DNA from: Muribaculaceae bacterium
GTDB taxonomy: Bacteria > Bacillota > Clostridia > Lachnospirales > Lachnospiraceae
Direction: 5' to 3'
Assembly: GCA_023666425.1 (NCBI GenBank)
Contig: JAMPCA010000001.1
Coordinates: 1,094,470-1,158,469, forward strand
Length of the DNA stretch: 64,000 nt
The notes under the pieces were generated by a model that saw nothing but the letters and a program-made list of their open reading frames with translations, made no database searches and was not told where the DNA came from. The position numbers and the translations under genes were made by a program. Positions 54,655 to 63,360 of the stretch are shown here, in pieces. The first letter of the stretch is position 1. The number at the start of each line of letters is the position of its first letter.

Positions 54655-57154
54655 GAAGGAAAAAAACGATACAATTGGAGAGCAGAAAAAATACGGATTT
54701 TCTTTCCCCATGGAGCCCGTCGGTTTTTCTGCCCGGCCAGCGGTGCTTTGCTGCTTAAAGGCGCTGCTCATTTTCTGTGCGTCCTTTGGAACACTGGGCG
54801 GGGTTCTCTCCGCATTTCATACCAGCTACAACACTGCGCTTGTCCTGTGCTCCCTGCTCATTTTTTCCTTTATACTTGCATTTTTACACTATAATGCCAT
54901 GATTTTCAACATTGTATATCCCTTAATTTTTTTCGTATTTACCTTCTCCATTTTTCAGTGCAGAAATATTGTAAACAGTGGCTTTCAGTCCTTCGTGTCC
55001 ATCATGCACGAAGCGTACAGCGACCATTTTGACCTCTCTCTGACGCGCGAAGTGACCATCACCTACGACAACCAGTATATTGCCATCAGTGTGGCCGCCA
55101 TTTTTGTGGGCTTCTTTTTCGCCCTGATGCTAAACATCGCGATTTCCAATTATATGAGTCTGTTCATCACGCTGCTAATGACTTTTCCCGTTCTGCAGCT
55201 TGCTTTGTATATTGAATATTACCCGTCCCCCATATATCTGTTTTTCCTGCTCTTTTCCTATGTGTCCATCGGCGTCCTGCGCCGGAGCCGGCATTTTGAT
55301 TTTCCCATGCAAAAGAAAAAGAGGAGCTTTTTTAAGGTACAGACAAAAGAGGAAAAAACAGAAAGTTTCCGCGTTCACAGCTATCGTTCAAACGGCCCCA
55401 TTTTAGTCCAGATTTCCCTTCTGACAATGGCGATCTCCACGCTGTTTATGGCGGCCTCCTATTCCCTGCTCGTCAACCACAATGCACAGCAGAACGTTTC
55501 CAACAGTCTGAAGACCAAGACTGACGAATATGTAAAGCTTTTTGTCCAGTCAGGATTCAGCGGGTTTTTTGACCGCTACGCAGCCACCGGAGGCATAAGC
55601 GGCGGAAAACTCGGGGGCGTAAGCGCCGTGCGCCCGGACTATCAGACCGACCTTGTGGTCACCTTCGCACCCTTCAGCTACGACACGATTTATCTGAAAG
55701 CATTTACCGGAGGTGACTATAACGGTAACGCATGGCTTGCACCCTCGCCGATGGACAGCCGGGTAGAAACCGACGCGTCAGATTTCGATTTTCAATACTA
55801 CACCTCGAGCATTGAGAGCCTCCGGCTGGAGCAAATGCTCTATGACGGAGGGGACAATCTAAGGGCGAAAATGAAAATCGAAAATATTGATGCAGATTCC
55901 GCCTATCTGTATCTGCCCTACTATACCGACAATTCGTTGTATAAATACAGTGTGATCTCCGGCATCTGCACCGGGAGTCTGCCAACCGGGACAGGCATGA
56001 TCGTAACCCTGTATCCCCCTACCAATACCGGACTTTTGACCGGAAGTCTTTCGGAAGAAGATCTCACAGAGCTCAAATCCAATTTTCCTCTCGATACCTC
56101 CGGGGAGGAGGAGCTCTTTCTGAGTGTCTATGAGGAAAACTGCCGCGCCCTATACACGGATATCCCCGCTGAGCTGGAGAGTACCCTGGAAAATATCCGG
56201 GAGGAGATCGGTACGGCGGACACTCTCGAGGAGCAGGCGCTTCTTATCCAGCGCTATTTTGAGGAGGAATATACTTACTCGTCCAATCCCGGCACGACGC
56301 CCCTGCGGGAGGATTTTGTCGAGTATTTTCTGAACACGCAGAAGAAAGGCTACTGCTCGCATTTTGCGTCCGCCGCCACCCTTTTACTCCGCTCCTACGG
56401 GTATCCCGCGCGGTATGTGGAGGGCTATGTTGTGACCTTCGGGGACATGGCCAACGCGCAGGCGGTGGACGAGGAGTATTATGAATATCTGACGGGAGAA
56501 AATCCCCTCGGAAAAACCGGAGTCGTGCGCGCGGAGATTACCGACGGAAACGCCCACGCATGGACAGAAGTGTATAAGGAAGGCTTCGGCTGGATACCGC
56601 TTGAAATGACGCCCCCCTCCTCAGAATCGGACGCCACTTACTCGGATTTCTGGAGCATTTTTTCCGGCCTGTTTTCGGTGTCCGGCTCCGCCACAAACAC
56701 CACCGCCGCCGAGCTGGCGGAGAACGGAAGAAACCGTGCACGCTCCTTTTGGGGAAGCACCGATTTCATCGCCCTGCCGTTACTCCTTTTAATCCTCTGT
56801 CTGATTCTGGTTCCGCTGCTTTTAAAGCTTGTACAAACGCTCGCCAGATACTTCCGTATGCGGTTCGCTTTTCACCGGGGAGACTACGCACCGATGCTGT
56901 CCTATTTTTACAATAAGCTTCTGCGCAGGCTGAAAAAAATCGGACGGCTTTCGGTATCCAATCCCGCCCCCGGGGAAGTGCATACACTGCTGCTTGCGCT
57001 TTTTTCAGAAAATCCAAGGCTTCGCGGAGATGTGCCGCGATACATGACGCTTTTGGAGAAGGGCTGCTTTTCCTCAAAAGGAATCAGCCAAAAAGAAGCG
57101 CTCTGGTTCCAGAGGGCTTCGAAGAGGTTTTCGAAAGCCGTGAAAGGCAGGTGA
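54641..57154 (+). CDS. TgpA-like membrane transglutaminase
   Basis: An 837-residue membrane protein. Six hydrophobic helices at the N-terminus (about 30-275) are followed by an extracytoplasmic region with a transglutaminase core: Cys571 in KKGYCSHFASA, His639 in NAHAWTEVYKEGFGW, and the third position as Glu in LEMTP. A further helix at about 722-745 leads to a cytoplasmic tail. The ATG at 54641 is chosen (GAGG, 8 nt); it overlaps the DUF58 end. The set MoxR-DUF58-TgpA is a conserved envelope system of unclear substrate. Confidence 0.92.
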   Translation: MLYSKKEKNDTIGEQKKYGFSFPMEPVGFSARPAVLCCLKALLIFCASFGTLGGVLSAFHTSYNTALVLCSLLIFSFILAFLHYNAMIFNIVYPLIFFVFTFSIFQCRNIVNSGFQSFVSIMHEAYSDHFDLSLTREVTITYDNQYIAISVAAIFVGFFFALMLNIAISNYMSLFITLLMTFPVLQLALYIEYYPSPIYLFFLLFSYVSIGVLRRSRHFDFPMQKKKRSFFKVQTKEEKTESFRVHSYRSNGPILVQISLLTMAISTLFMAASYSLLVNHNAQQNVSNSLKTKTDEYVKLFVQSGFSGFFDRYAATGGISGGKLGGVSAVRPDYQTDLVVTFAPFSYDTIYLKAFTGGDYNGNAWLAPSPMDSRVETDASDFDFQYYTSSIESLRLEQMLYDGGDNLRAKMKIENIDADSAYLYLPYYTDNSLYKYSVISGICTGSLPTGTGMIVTLYPPTNTGLLTGSLSEEDLTELKSNFPLDTSGEEELFLSVYEENCRALYTDIPAELESTLENIREEIGTADTLEEQALLIQRYFEEEYTYSSNPGTTPLREDFVEYFLNTQKKGYCSHFASAATLLLRSYGYPARYVEGYVVTFGDMANAQAVDEEYYEYLTGENPLGKTGVVRAEITDGNAHAWTEVYKEGFGWIPLEMTPPSSESDATYSDFWSIFSGLFSVSGSATNTTAAELAENGRNRARSFWGSTDFIALPLLLLILCLILVPLLLKLVQTLARYFRMRFAFHRGDYAPMLSYFYNKLLRRLKKIGRLSVSNPAPGEVHTLLLALFSENPRLRGDVPRYMTLLEKGCFSSKGISQKEALWFQRASKRFSKAVKGR

Positions 57155-57180
57155 AAAGGTGTAAATATGAGTGATTTTGA

Positions 57181-57208
57181 TTGACAAATATACAAAAATA
57201 GGTAAAAT
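57181..57208 (+). promoter_or_regulatory. Promoter of the EFR1-type gene
   Basis: TTGACA (57181-57186), 16 nt, TAAAAT (57203-57208), 35 nt upstream of the start. Confidence 0.7.
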
Positions 57209-57243
57209 GAATACGACAGAAAATCTAATTTGGGAGACTAGCG

Positions 57244-58005
57244 ATGCCTGGAATATATTTTAGCGGTACTGGAAATACAAAGTTTTGTGTTGGCAGGTTT
57301 TTAAAAGAATATGACAATAACGAAAATTTATTTTCTATTGAAGATCACAGAGCTTTGGAGCAAATTCAGGCACACAATGAAATCGTGATCGGCTATCCGG
57401 TGCAATACAGTAACATCCCCAAAATAGTGCGGGATTACATTATCAATCATTCGCAGATCTGGAAAGGAAAACATATTTTTATCATTGCAACGATGGGGCT
57501 GTTCAGTGGCGACGGGGCAGGTATGGCCGCGCGCCTGCTGCATAAATATGGCGCCGTCATAGTTGGCGGCCTGCATGTAAAAATGCCCGACTGTATTAGT
57601 GATGTGAAGGCATTAAAGCGAAACTTTGAAGAAAATAAATCCATAGTAATGAACGCAGAACAAAAAATATCGAAAGCTGCCCAGGATGTTAAAAACGGAA
57701 CACCGCCGCAGGAGGGATTAGGAATCTTCTATCATCTGGCAGGCCTTTTCGGGCAGAGATTATATTTTTATGGAAAAACAAAGGAATATACCGACAAGTT
57801 AAAAATAAATCCTCAAAAATGCATCGGCTGCGGCTTATGCGAAAAGCTATGCCCCATGGATAATATTACATTAAAAAATGGGATTGCTATTTCCAGCGAT
57901 CAATGTACCATGTGCTATCGCTGCATTAGTAAATGCCCCAGGCAGGCGATTACACTGTTAGGAAAACAAGTGATTGAGCAAAATGATATCAATAAATACT
58001 TATAA
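57244..58005 (+). CDS. EFR1-type flavodoxin/ferredoxin protein
   Basis: A 253-residue redox protein. The N-terminal flavodoxin-like domain starts MPGIYFSGTGNTKFCVGRFL, with FMN-phosphate-loop residues SGTGNTK and GYPVQYSNIP. The C-terminal domain (about 190-235) has two [4Fe-4S] motifs, CIGCGLCEKLCPM and CTMCYRCISKCPR. Such fusions pass electrons between ferredoxin-type and flavin carriers; the partner is unknown. GGGAG precedes the ATG. The gene is AT-rich and overlaps the HTH gene tail-to-tail. Confidence 0.92.
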   Translation: MPGIYFSGTGNTKFCVGRFLKEYDNNENLFSIEDHRALEQIQAHNEIVIGYPVQYSNIPKIVRDYIINHSQIWKGKHIFIIATMGLFSGDGAGMAARLLHKYGAVIVGGLHVKMPDCISDVKALKRNFEENKSIVMNAEQKISKAAQDVKNGTPPQEGLGIFYHLAGLFGQRLYFYGKTKEYTDKLKINPQKCIGCGLCEKLCPMDNITLKNGIAISSDQCTMCYRCISKCPRQAITLLGKQVIEQNDINKYL

Positions 58006-58231
58006 TTTGATAAAAGTCTTTTACACCGGAGCCTCCAAACGTATATGAAAGTGCCTGCAACGCAATGCCCATCACAATTAACAAAATTCCATAATCCGGC
58101 ATACATTTTCCCATCTCCCATTTTGAAATTGTCTTATTCGAGACTCCCAGTTTCTCCGCCAGCTGTTCCTGCGTCAAATTTTTCTCCCTTCTCTTTTTGG
58201 ACAAAAAACTTCCTATGGCGAATTGATTCAT
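57989..58231 (-). CDS. XRE-type HTH protein, shortened, with hydrophobic tail
   Basis: An 80-residue protein. Residues 1-48 are a good XRE helix-turn-helix (KRREKNLTQEQLAEKLGVSN, KTISKWEMGKCMPDY). Directly after PDY comes GILLIVMGIALQALSYTFGG, a membrane-like segment. In longer relatives an effector region and several helices separate these parts, so this is probably an in-frame deletion remnant, or a minimal membrane-tethered regulator. No strong ribosome site. It ends 17 nt inside the convergent EFR1 gene. Confidence 0.6.
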   Translation of the reverse strand: MNQFAIGSFLSKKRREKNLTQEQLAEKLGVSNKTISKWEMGKCMPDYGILLIVMGIALQALSYTFGGSGVKDFYQIISIY

Positions 58232-58264
58232 TTTTTGGGGTGGAATCCCCACAATTCTGCCCTA

Positions 58265-58765
58265 CTATATGAAAACCAGTTCCATTTCCATACATTCCCA
58301 CTCCCCAACCGGCATTTTGTATGTCTCCGTTTTTCCAATCGGCTGAAATCCAACTGATTTGTAACAATATCCTGCGCGGTCATTGTTTGTAAATACTCCC
58401 AATGTAACTTTCGATGCGCGCAAGGTATCCCTGGCATAGCGGATCGCCAGCTGCAGCATTTTCTTACCATTCCCACAGCCTCTCAGGTCAGGATCCACAA
58501 TAACAAATCCAAAACGTACAATGCTTTCGTCCTCCTCGTTCGGATAGCGGATGCATAAATGCCCTATAAGATTGTCATTCTCAAACGCACAAAGCGGAAT
58601 GAATTTGCCGCTTTTCATCATCGGTGCATACGCCTCCCTCAAATCGCAATCTGTAAACGGAAATTTCCCAATTCTGTCAGCAGACCACTGGTATAAACTC
58701 TTTTCGTCCTGAATCCAACTGCAAATAATCGTGGAATCCTTTTGCTGATATCCCTTTAATTCCAT
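58265..58765 (-). CDS. GNAT acetyltransferase
   Basis: A 166-residue acetyltransferase. The acetyl-CoA loop is VDPDLRGCGNGKKMLQLAIR (RGxGNGKK form); VTLGVFTNNDRAGYCYKSVG is the typical late motif. It starts MELKGYQQKDSTIICSWIQD. Substrate unknown. It follows the hydrolase by 47 nt in the same direction. Confidence 0.87.
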   Translation of the reverse strand: MELKGYQQKDSTIICSWIQDEKSLYQWSADRIGKFPFTDCDLREAYAPMMKSGKFIPLCAFENDNLIGHLCIRYPNEEDESIVRFGFVIVDPDLRGCGNGKKMLQLAIRYARDTLRASKVTLGVFTNNDRAGYCYKSVGFQPIGKTETYKMPVGEWECMEMELVFI

Positions 58766-58812
58766 ATGTATCCTCCAACTATTACATTTGTAACTTCCAG
58801 CTCATTTGATTT

Positions 58813-59589
58813 TTAAAAGGTGTTATACATAATCTGCATAAGTATTTTGTAAAATTCATCTTTTGCATATTTTTCCATAAATGGGCTATGTCCACATTTC
58901 TCCAAAATACAAGTCTCACACGAAATGCCATTTTCCTGCAATGGTACGGTTACACCTTGTATTGGATGCGGATCGTATTTCCCTTGTATGAAATAGATTC
59001 TGCTCTTAATATTTCTGAACGCTGTCAGTAATTCGCCACTCGTTCTAAGCGCGGCGGCTTCACTCCATATCTTATTATACATTTCACTGTCCGTTTTATC
59101 AGCTCTATGTTTTTCCTTGTTTTCAGGGCAAAAATTATCTGATTTTTCAAGTATTGCCGGAAGCTTTTCCATATCCCCGTCCGTTGCCCGGTTATCCATC
59201 AGCCTTTGAAATATTGCACGGTCTTCTTTGGATAGGTTTTGATATCTGCGGGCATTTATTTCCGAAACATAGGTATCTTCGAGTGGAGGACAGCCAATTA
59301 AAACGATCTGTTCCGCCAGCGCCTCATATTTTTCTGCCAAAAGCGCTGCCAGCCAGGCTCCCCACGAATGCCCTGCCAGAGTGATTCTGCCACTGCAATT
59401 GTCCCTGATTTGATCGTGTAATTCCTCTATAAGCCCGGCTATGGAATGTTTTGATTGTATCGCTTCCACGACGCCAGTTTGTGACAATTCAGCCAGTTCC
59501 CCCGCAAATCCTTTTAATGAGCCTATGGCTCCGGGACCGCCGTGAACCAAAACAATTTTGCAGGGGGATCTGCCATATAAGCGTACCAT
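58813..59589 (-). CDS. Alpha/beta hydrolase
   Basis: A 258-residue alpha/beta-fold hydrolase. KIVLVHGGPGAIGSLKGFA is the oxyanion region (HGGPG, as in prolyl iminopeptidase relatives); the nucleophile is in ITLAGHSWGAWLAALLAEKY; the acid is in YFIQGKYDPHPIQG; the catalytic His is in EKCGHSPFMEKYA. The ATG at 59589 follows AAAGGAG. Substrate unknown; it may be an aminopeptidase or esterase. Confidence 0.87.
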   Translation of the reverse strand: MVRLYGRSPCKIVLVHGGPGAIGSLKGFAGELAELSQTGVVEAIQSKHSIAGLIEELHDQIRDNCSGRITLAGHSWGAWLAALLAEKYEALAEQIVLIGCPPLEDTYVSEINARRYQNLSKEDRAIFQRLMDNRATDGDMEKLPAILEKSDNFCPENKEKHRADKTDSEMYNKIWSEAAALRTSGELLTAFRNIKSRIYFIQGKYDPHPIQGVTVPLQENGISCETCILEKCGHSPFMEKYAKDEFYKILMQIMYNTF

Positions 59590-59729
59590 TGCTTCTCCTT
59601 TCTCGGCGGTTTTTGGCCTGATATACACCTTATATCTGACATTCTTGAATTTTTATTATCATGGTGTTATCACAGGGCAAATCCCGGAGGCCCTCTATCC
59701 TCAAATCTTTTTCGTCGTTTTGTTTTATC

Positions 59730-59867
59730 TTAACCATATTTTTTATTCCACTTACATCGGTTTCTCTTACAGAATAAAAATCCCCACAGCAGCCAGCAGG
59801 TTTTCAGATACTGGTTTTCCTTTTCCAGATACCGTATTCTTCTTTCCAGTTCTGCTATGGTTTTCAT
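59730..59867 (-). CDS. Small ORF, probable 5' remnant of a helicase-type gene
   Basis: A 45-residue frame with a good ribosome site (AAGGAG, 6 nt). It begins with a heptad-like KTIAELERRIRYLEKENQYL and then turns into a basic, Trp/Cys-rich tail that does not look folded. The opening resembles, from memory, the N-terminal coiled coil of large primase-helicase (TOTE-type) proteins. A one-base shift would continue NLLAAVGI, again like that family; another frame stays open to about 59640. A frameshifted fragment is the simplest reading; a small real gene downstream of the helicase is the alternative. Confidence 0.4.
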   Translation of the reverse strand: MKTIAELERRIRYLEKENQYLKTCWLLWGFLFCKRNRCKWNKKYG

Positions 59868-59923
59868 CAGAAACTCCTTATTTGCTTATGTTGCCCTGCC
59901 GCAATCAGTCCGCTCAATGACAG

Positions 59924-62404
59924 CTATTCTTTCTCATATCGCCTGCGATAGTAATCCATCGTCCGATATTCCAAAATATCCTTCATGTGCATACAAAACG
60001 CCTCGCTTTTTATAACAGTCCTTAAATCCTCCCTGATTGCTAAAGCATATCCCTCTTTCTCAACAAAAAAGCCTTTCCCTGATGCCTTTAAAAACTTTAT
60101 CGGCATTGTTTTTGCTTTTGTCAGATGCTGCCTGTCCGTCATGTTTTTGTATTGTTCGTATGTAATTCCCTCCGAGAAATCCCGCCAGTTTTTATTTCTG
60201 TCAAAAAAATCTTTCCAACATGCAAGAACCTGCTTCTCTGTAACCGCCAGCAAAACATTTCCGTTATTATAAAACGCATACAAAACAGGCATCTTGTAAA
60301 CCTTTGTCATGTCAGTGGTTTCAATTAACGCTAAAAAATCTTTACCAAGTCCCGCATATAATTCTTTTTCATCTTCTGACAATTCATTCAACTCATGCAG
60401 ATAATCTAAATAATGCCTGAATGGATTTTCTTTTGTATGTCTGATACAACACTGATATACTTCATGTTCCATATATGTAAATAAATCCATTCTGGATGGA
60501 ATTTTCCCATTTAACAGCTCTTTTATGCGGCAATATTCCTGATGAATCTGTTCTTTTACACTTAAAGCTTTTTTGTTCAGCTCCTTAAATAAATCTATTA
60601 AGCGCACATCAAAATCAACAATGCAATCATCAGGATACTCCACTTCATTACAGGCACCATCCCTCCTTTGACTGAATGTTTTTTCTCCGCTAAGCAATAG
60701 CGGTGCCTTTCCCGCTCTTTCATAGTTTCCAATAAAATCTAAAACGTTCAAATACTCTTTTCCCTTACACGTCCGAAGTCCCCGCCCTAACTGCTGCAAA
60801 AATATAACCGGCGACTCTGTGGGTCTAAGAAACATAACCATGTCAAGTGAAGCAATATCCAGTCCCTCATTAAACATATCCACAGAAAATATCACGTTCA
60901 CTTCCTGATTTATCAGCTTTTTAATGGCTTCTTCCCTATCCTCTGAATATTTACCGTCCGCATTACTGTACACTGCAACAGACGCAACTCCTCTGGCACA
61001 AAATTCCTTTGCCATTCCCTCTGCATGTTGTCTGGAACAGCAAAATCCTAATGCCCTCCTGGGATGATACTTCATAAAATGCTTATAAATCAGTTCATAT
61101 CTTCTGCCGTTATTCCTATAAATCGCTGTCAGTTCTTTTTCATCATATTTACCTTTTACCAAATGCAGGCCAGAGTAATCTGTTTCATCGTAAATGCCAT
61201 AATAATGGAAAGGAACTAACAATCCTTTATTGATTGCTTCCTTTAAAGAAAGTTCATATGGCACATTATAATCACAGATTTCATAAATATTTTTCCCGTC
61301 CATACGCTCGGGAGTTGCGGTAAGCCCTAAGATGAACTTCGGCGTAAAATAATTTACAATCCTTTTATACTGCTCATTTACTGCATGATGAAATTCATCA
61401 ATCACGATATAGTCAAAATAATCCCTTGGAAAATATTCTTTTTTTAGATACTCTGTCCTGCCCAATGTCGCAACTGATGCAAAAATAACTGACTTGCCGG
61501 TATCCTTCTGTCTTCCATAAAAGAATCCATAATCTTCTGATTTACGCACATTTCTAAATGAAACCGCCGCCTGCTTTAATATTTCCTCCCTATGCGCTAC
61601 AAACAGCACCTTTTTAAAACTTGCAGAATCAAATGCCGCAATGTACGTTTTCCCGACTCCGGTAGCCACTTGAACAAGTCCTTTTGCCGCCCCCTCGGCT
61701 CTACTGTTCTCCAGTGCACACAATGCTTCTATCTGCGCCCCTCTTGGCTGAAACAAAGTTTTGACCTTTGCGTCCATATCCTCTGAATCGTCATACTTAT
61801 CCAAATCCTTGGACACAGCCGGTTTGTGCCAGTTTCTTGAATACCTGCGCAATTCTTCATCGTCTATTATGATGGAGTGGTTAAAAAACAAATCTTCAAA
61901 AGTATGATAAAATAATTGGTAACTTTTATTATCTGCTATACTGCTAAAACGGTAGTTCCACTCTATTCCGGATGTTAATGCACTTTTGGAAATATTTGAA
62001 GAGCCTATGTAAATTTCACTTGTATGTTCATAATGAAAAATATATGCTTTGGGATGGAAGGATCTTTCCTTATCATTATAAAACCGTAAATCTACAAGAT
62101 TGCCAAATTCTTTCTTTATCAGATATAATGCAGACGGTTGCGTGATTCCCAAATAATTTCCTGTCAAAATCCTCACAGTGGCGTCTCTGTCCAAGGCATT
62201 CCTGATATCTTTCAAAATCATTCTGATGCCGGATTCCATAAGGAAAGATACAACGATGTCTATGCCCTTCGCTTTTGACATACTCATCTTAAGCTGATAA
62301 TATAAAAAGCGACTTTGATTCCTGTCCCCAGTCATTACATCAGTTGACTCAATTAGCAGTTCATTGTCACCATTTATTTTTTCCGCAGAATTATATTGAG
62401 CCAT
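59924..62404 (-). CDS. HKD (phospholipase D-type) nuclease fused to SF2 helicase
   Basis: An 826-residue protein. The N-terminal HKD/PLD-like domain has FHPKAYIFHYEHTSEIYIGS (HxK at 117-119) and SSNISKSALTSGIEWN (GSSN at 134-137). The SF2 helicase has FQPRGAQIEAL (Q-like motif), Walker A VATGVGKTY (246-254), DEFHH (336-340), TATPERM (362-368), a VDMFNEGLDIASLDMVMF segment and QQLGRGLRTCKG (motif VI). The C-terminal 230 residues are unassigned. This architecture is linked to phage defence or DNA repair. Its ATG lies 31 nt inside the methyltransferase gene, so the two are coupled. AT-rich. Confidence 0.88.
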   Translation of the reverse strand: MAQYNSAEKINGDNELLIESTDVMTGDRNQSRFLYYQLKMSMSKAKGIDIVVSFLMESGIRMILKDIRNALDRDATVRILTGNYLGITQPSALYLIKKEFGNLVDLRFYNDKERSFHPKAYIFHYEHTSEIYIGSSNISKSALTSGIEWNYRFSSIADNKSYQLFYHTFEDLFFNHSIIIDDEELRRYSRNWHKPAVSKDLDKYDDSEDMDAKVKTLFQPRGAQIEALCALENSRAEGAAKGLVQVATGVGKTYIAAFDSASFKKVLFVAHREEILKQAAVSFRNVRKSEDYGFFYGRQKDTGKSVIFASVATLGRTEYLKKEYFPRDYFDYIVIDEFHHAVNEQYKRIVNYFTPKFILGLTATPERMDGKNIYEICDYNVPYELSLKEAINKGLLVPFHYYGIYDETDYSGLHLVKGKYDEKELTAIYRNNGRRYELIYKHFMKYHPRRALGFCCSRQHAEGMAKEFCARGVASVAVYSNADGKYSEDREEAIKKLINQEVNVIFSVDMFNEGLDIASLDMVMFLRPTESPVIFLQQLGRGLRTCKGKEYLNVLDFIGNYERAGKAPLLLSGEKTFSQRRDGACNEVEYPDDCIVDFDVRLIDLFKELNKKALSVKEQIHQEYCRIKELLNGKIPSRMDLFTYMEHEVYQCCIRHTKENPFRHYLDYLHELNELSEDEKELYAGLGKDFLALIETTDMTKVYKMPVLYAFYNNGNVLLAVTEKQVLACWKDFFDRNKNWRDFSEGITYEQYKNMTDRQHLTKAKTMPIKFLKASGKGFFVEKEGYALAIREDLRTVIKSEAFCMHMKDILEYRTMDYYRRRYEKE

Positions 62405-62967
62405 TTTTCCTTACCCCGATTCCGTCTTACATCAGATGCGACCCACATTTCCTCTGTTCCCACATTTTCAATCTTTTTGATAAAATCTGTAAAGATATCT
62501 TCGGTCATATCTGTGAAATAACGCCCGTTTCTTTCACCCGTAAAATTTCCATATTTAAAAGAAGTATATATAATTCCATTGTCCTTCAAAGCAGCCACCA
62601 TTTTACCCATGACATCCGCAAGTTCATGGAAAGGCAAATGCAATATAGAGGAACACGCCCAGATTCCATCATATCTTTTAATCTGTGCCAGTTCGTGAAA
62701 AAATATATTTTTCACCTCAATCCCTGAGTACTCACTAGCCAATCGGCATAATTCAATGGAACCATCTATCGCCTCAACCTGATATCCTTGTGAAAGAAAA
62801 TACTTCGTATCACGCCCTGAACCACAGCCGAAGTCCAGAATTAACGCATTCTCTGGTAATTTGCCGGTAAACTTTTGCTGGATAGATTCAAAATCTACGG
62901 ATACAGTTCCAGCTACAAATTCTTTTGCCATTGAGTTGTAATAGTTAATTGTCCTGCTTCTTTCCAT
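62374..62967 (-). CDS. Class I SAM-dependent methyltransferase, paired with the helicase
   Basis: A 197-residue methyltransferase. It starts ERSRTINYYNSMAKEFVAGT; motif I ILDFGCGSGRDTKYF (43-57), motif II EAIDGSIELC, motif IV region DGIWACSSILHLPFHELAD. It lacks a DNA-recognition domain or NPPY/DPPY, so it resembles small-molecule or protein methyltransferases more than restriction ones. The ATG at 62967 has GAGGAG 10 nt upstream; a GTG at 62970 is possible. It overlaps the helicase by 31 nt, a sign of a functional pair. Confidence 0.85.
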   Translation of the reverse strand: MERSRTINYYNSMAKEFVAGTVSVDFESIQQKFTGKLPENALILDFGCGSGRDTKYFLSQGYQVEAIDGSIELCRLASEYSGIEVKNIFFHELAQIKRYDGIWACSSILHLPFHELADVMGKMVAALKDNGIIYTSFKYGNFTGERNGRYFTDMTEDIFTDFIKKIENVGTEEMWVASDVRRNRGKEKWLNIILRKK

Positions 62968-62996
62968 CACCCAGAAGCTCCTCTCTATCAGTCTTT

Positions 62997-63209
62997 TCAA
63001 AGCTCATAACAAAACATTGCAATCCACATAGCTGCATGTTCTCTATCTTTTATACAACTTTGCCAGAATTCTAGTGCTGTACACATAGAAAGTATATCAT
63101 ATATGGCTTTTTCTGTCACTGAAATCTTCAAATGGTTGTATTCAAAAAACAGATGTATATTTCCTTGCTCTCGTCTGAATGTTATATGATAGCTATTTTG
63201 TAGTTGCCT
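62997..63209 (-). pseudogene. Orphan C-terminal ORF fragment upstream of the methyltransferase
   Basis: From an upstream stop at 63210 the minus frame is open for 70 codons and reads as plausible protein (RREQGNIHLFFEYNHLKISV, ILSMCTALEFWQSCIKDREH), ending 30 nt before the methyltransferase start. It has no ATG near its beginning and no ribosome site, so the 5' part appears lost. I do not recognise the family. Confidence 0.35.
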
Positions 63210-63234
63210 TCATTCACTAAATCTCTTTTTATGC

Positions 63235-63269
63235 AAAAAGGCTTTCGGAGAAATCCCCGAAGGCCTTGA
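63235..63269 (-). terminator. Terminator of tuf
   Basis: Minus strand: AAGGCCTTCGGGGA / TCTCCGAAAGCCTT hairpin with one mismatch, then TTTTT. It lies 20 nt after the tuf stop codon at 63290. Confidence 0.88.
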
Positions 63270-63289
63270 AGTTATTTTAATTCTATTGA

Positions 63290-63343
63290 TTACTCAATGA
63301 TGCCAGCCACACGGTCAGATCCAACAGTCCTGCCACCCTCACG
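63290..63343 (-). pseudogene. tuf: 3' end of tuf (elongation factor Tu), last 17 codons only
   Basis: The minus strand encodes REGGRTVGSDRVAGIIE then TAA, the exact C-terminus of EF-Tu. Homology stops abruptly at the Arg codon (63341-63343); the codon before should be Ile but is not. Followed by the tuf terminator. Such an isolated 3' end is what remains at one border when an element integrates site-specifically into the end of a gene, leaving the complete gene at the other border. The intact tuf would then lie to the right of this window. Confidence 0.85.
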
Positions 63344-63360
63344 TTGCTACGGCAGGTTAC
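63328..63360. other. Candidate attachment-site junction at the tuf 3' end
   Basis: The transition from tuf coding sequence to unrelated AT-rich DNA occurs here. The core of a direct repeat would be within or just beside the tuf fragment. Inferred from the broken homology; the second copy is not in this window. Confidence 0.45.

Noticed and set aside
59558..59920. 120-codon plus-strand ORF between hydrolase and helicase
   Set aside because: No ribosome site and no family likeness; the minus strand has a better small ORF with a site.
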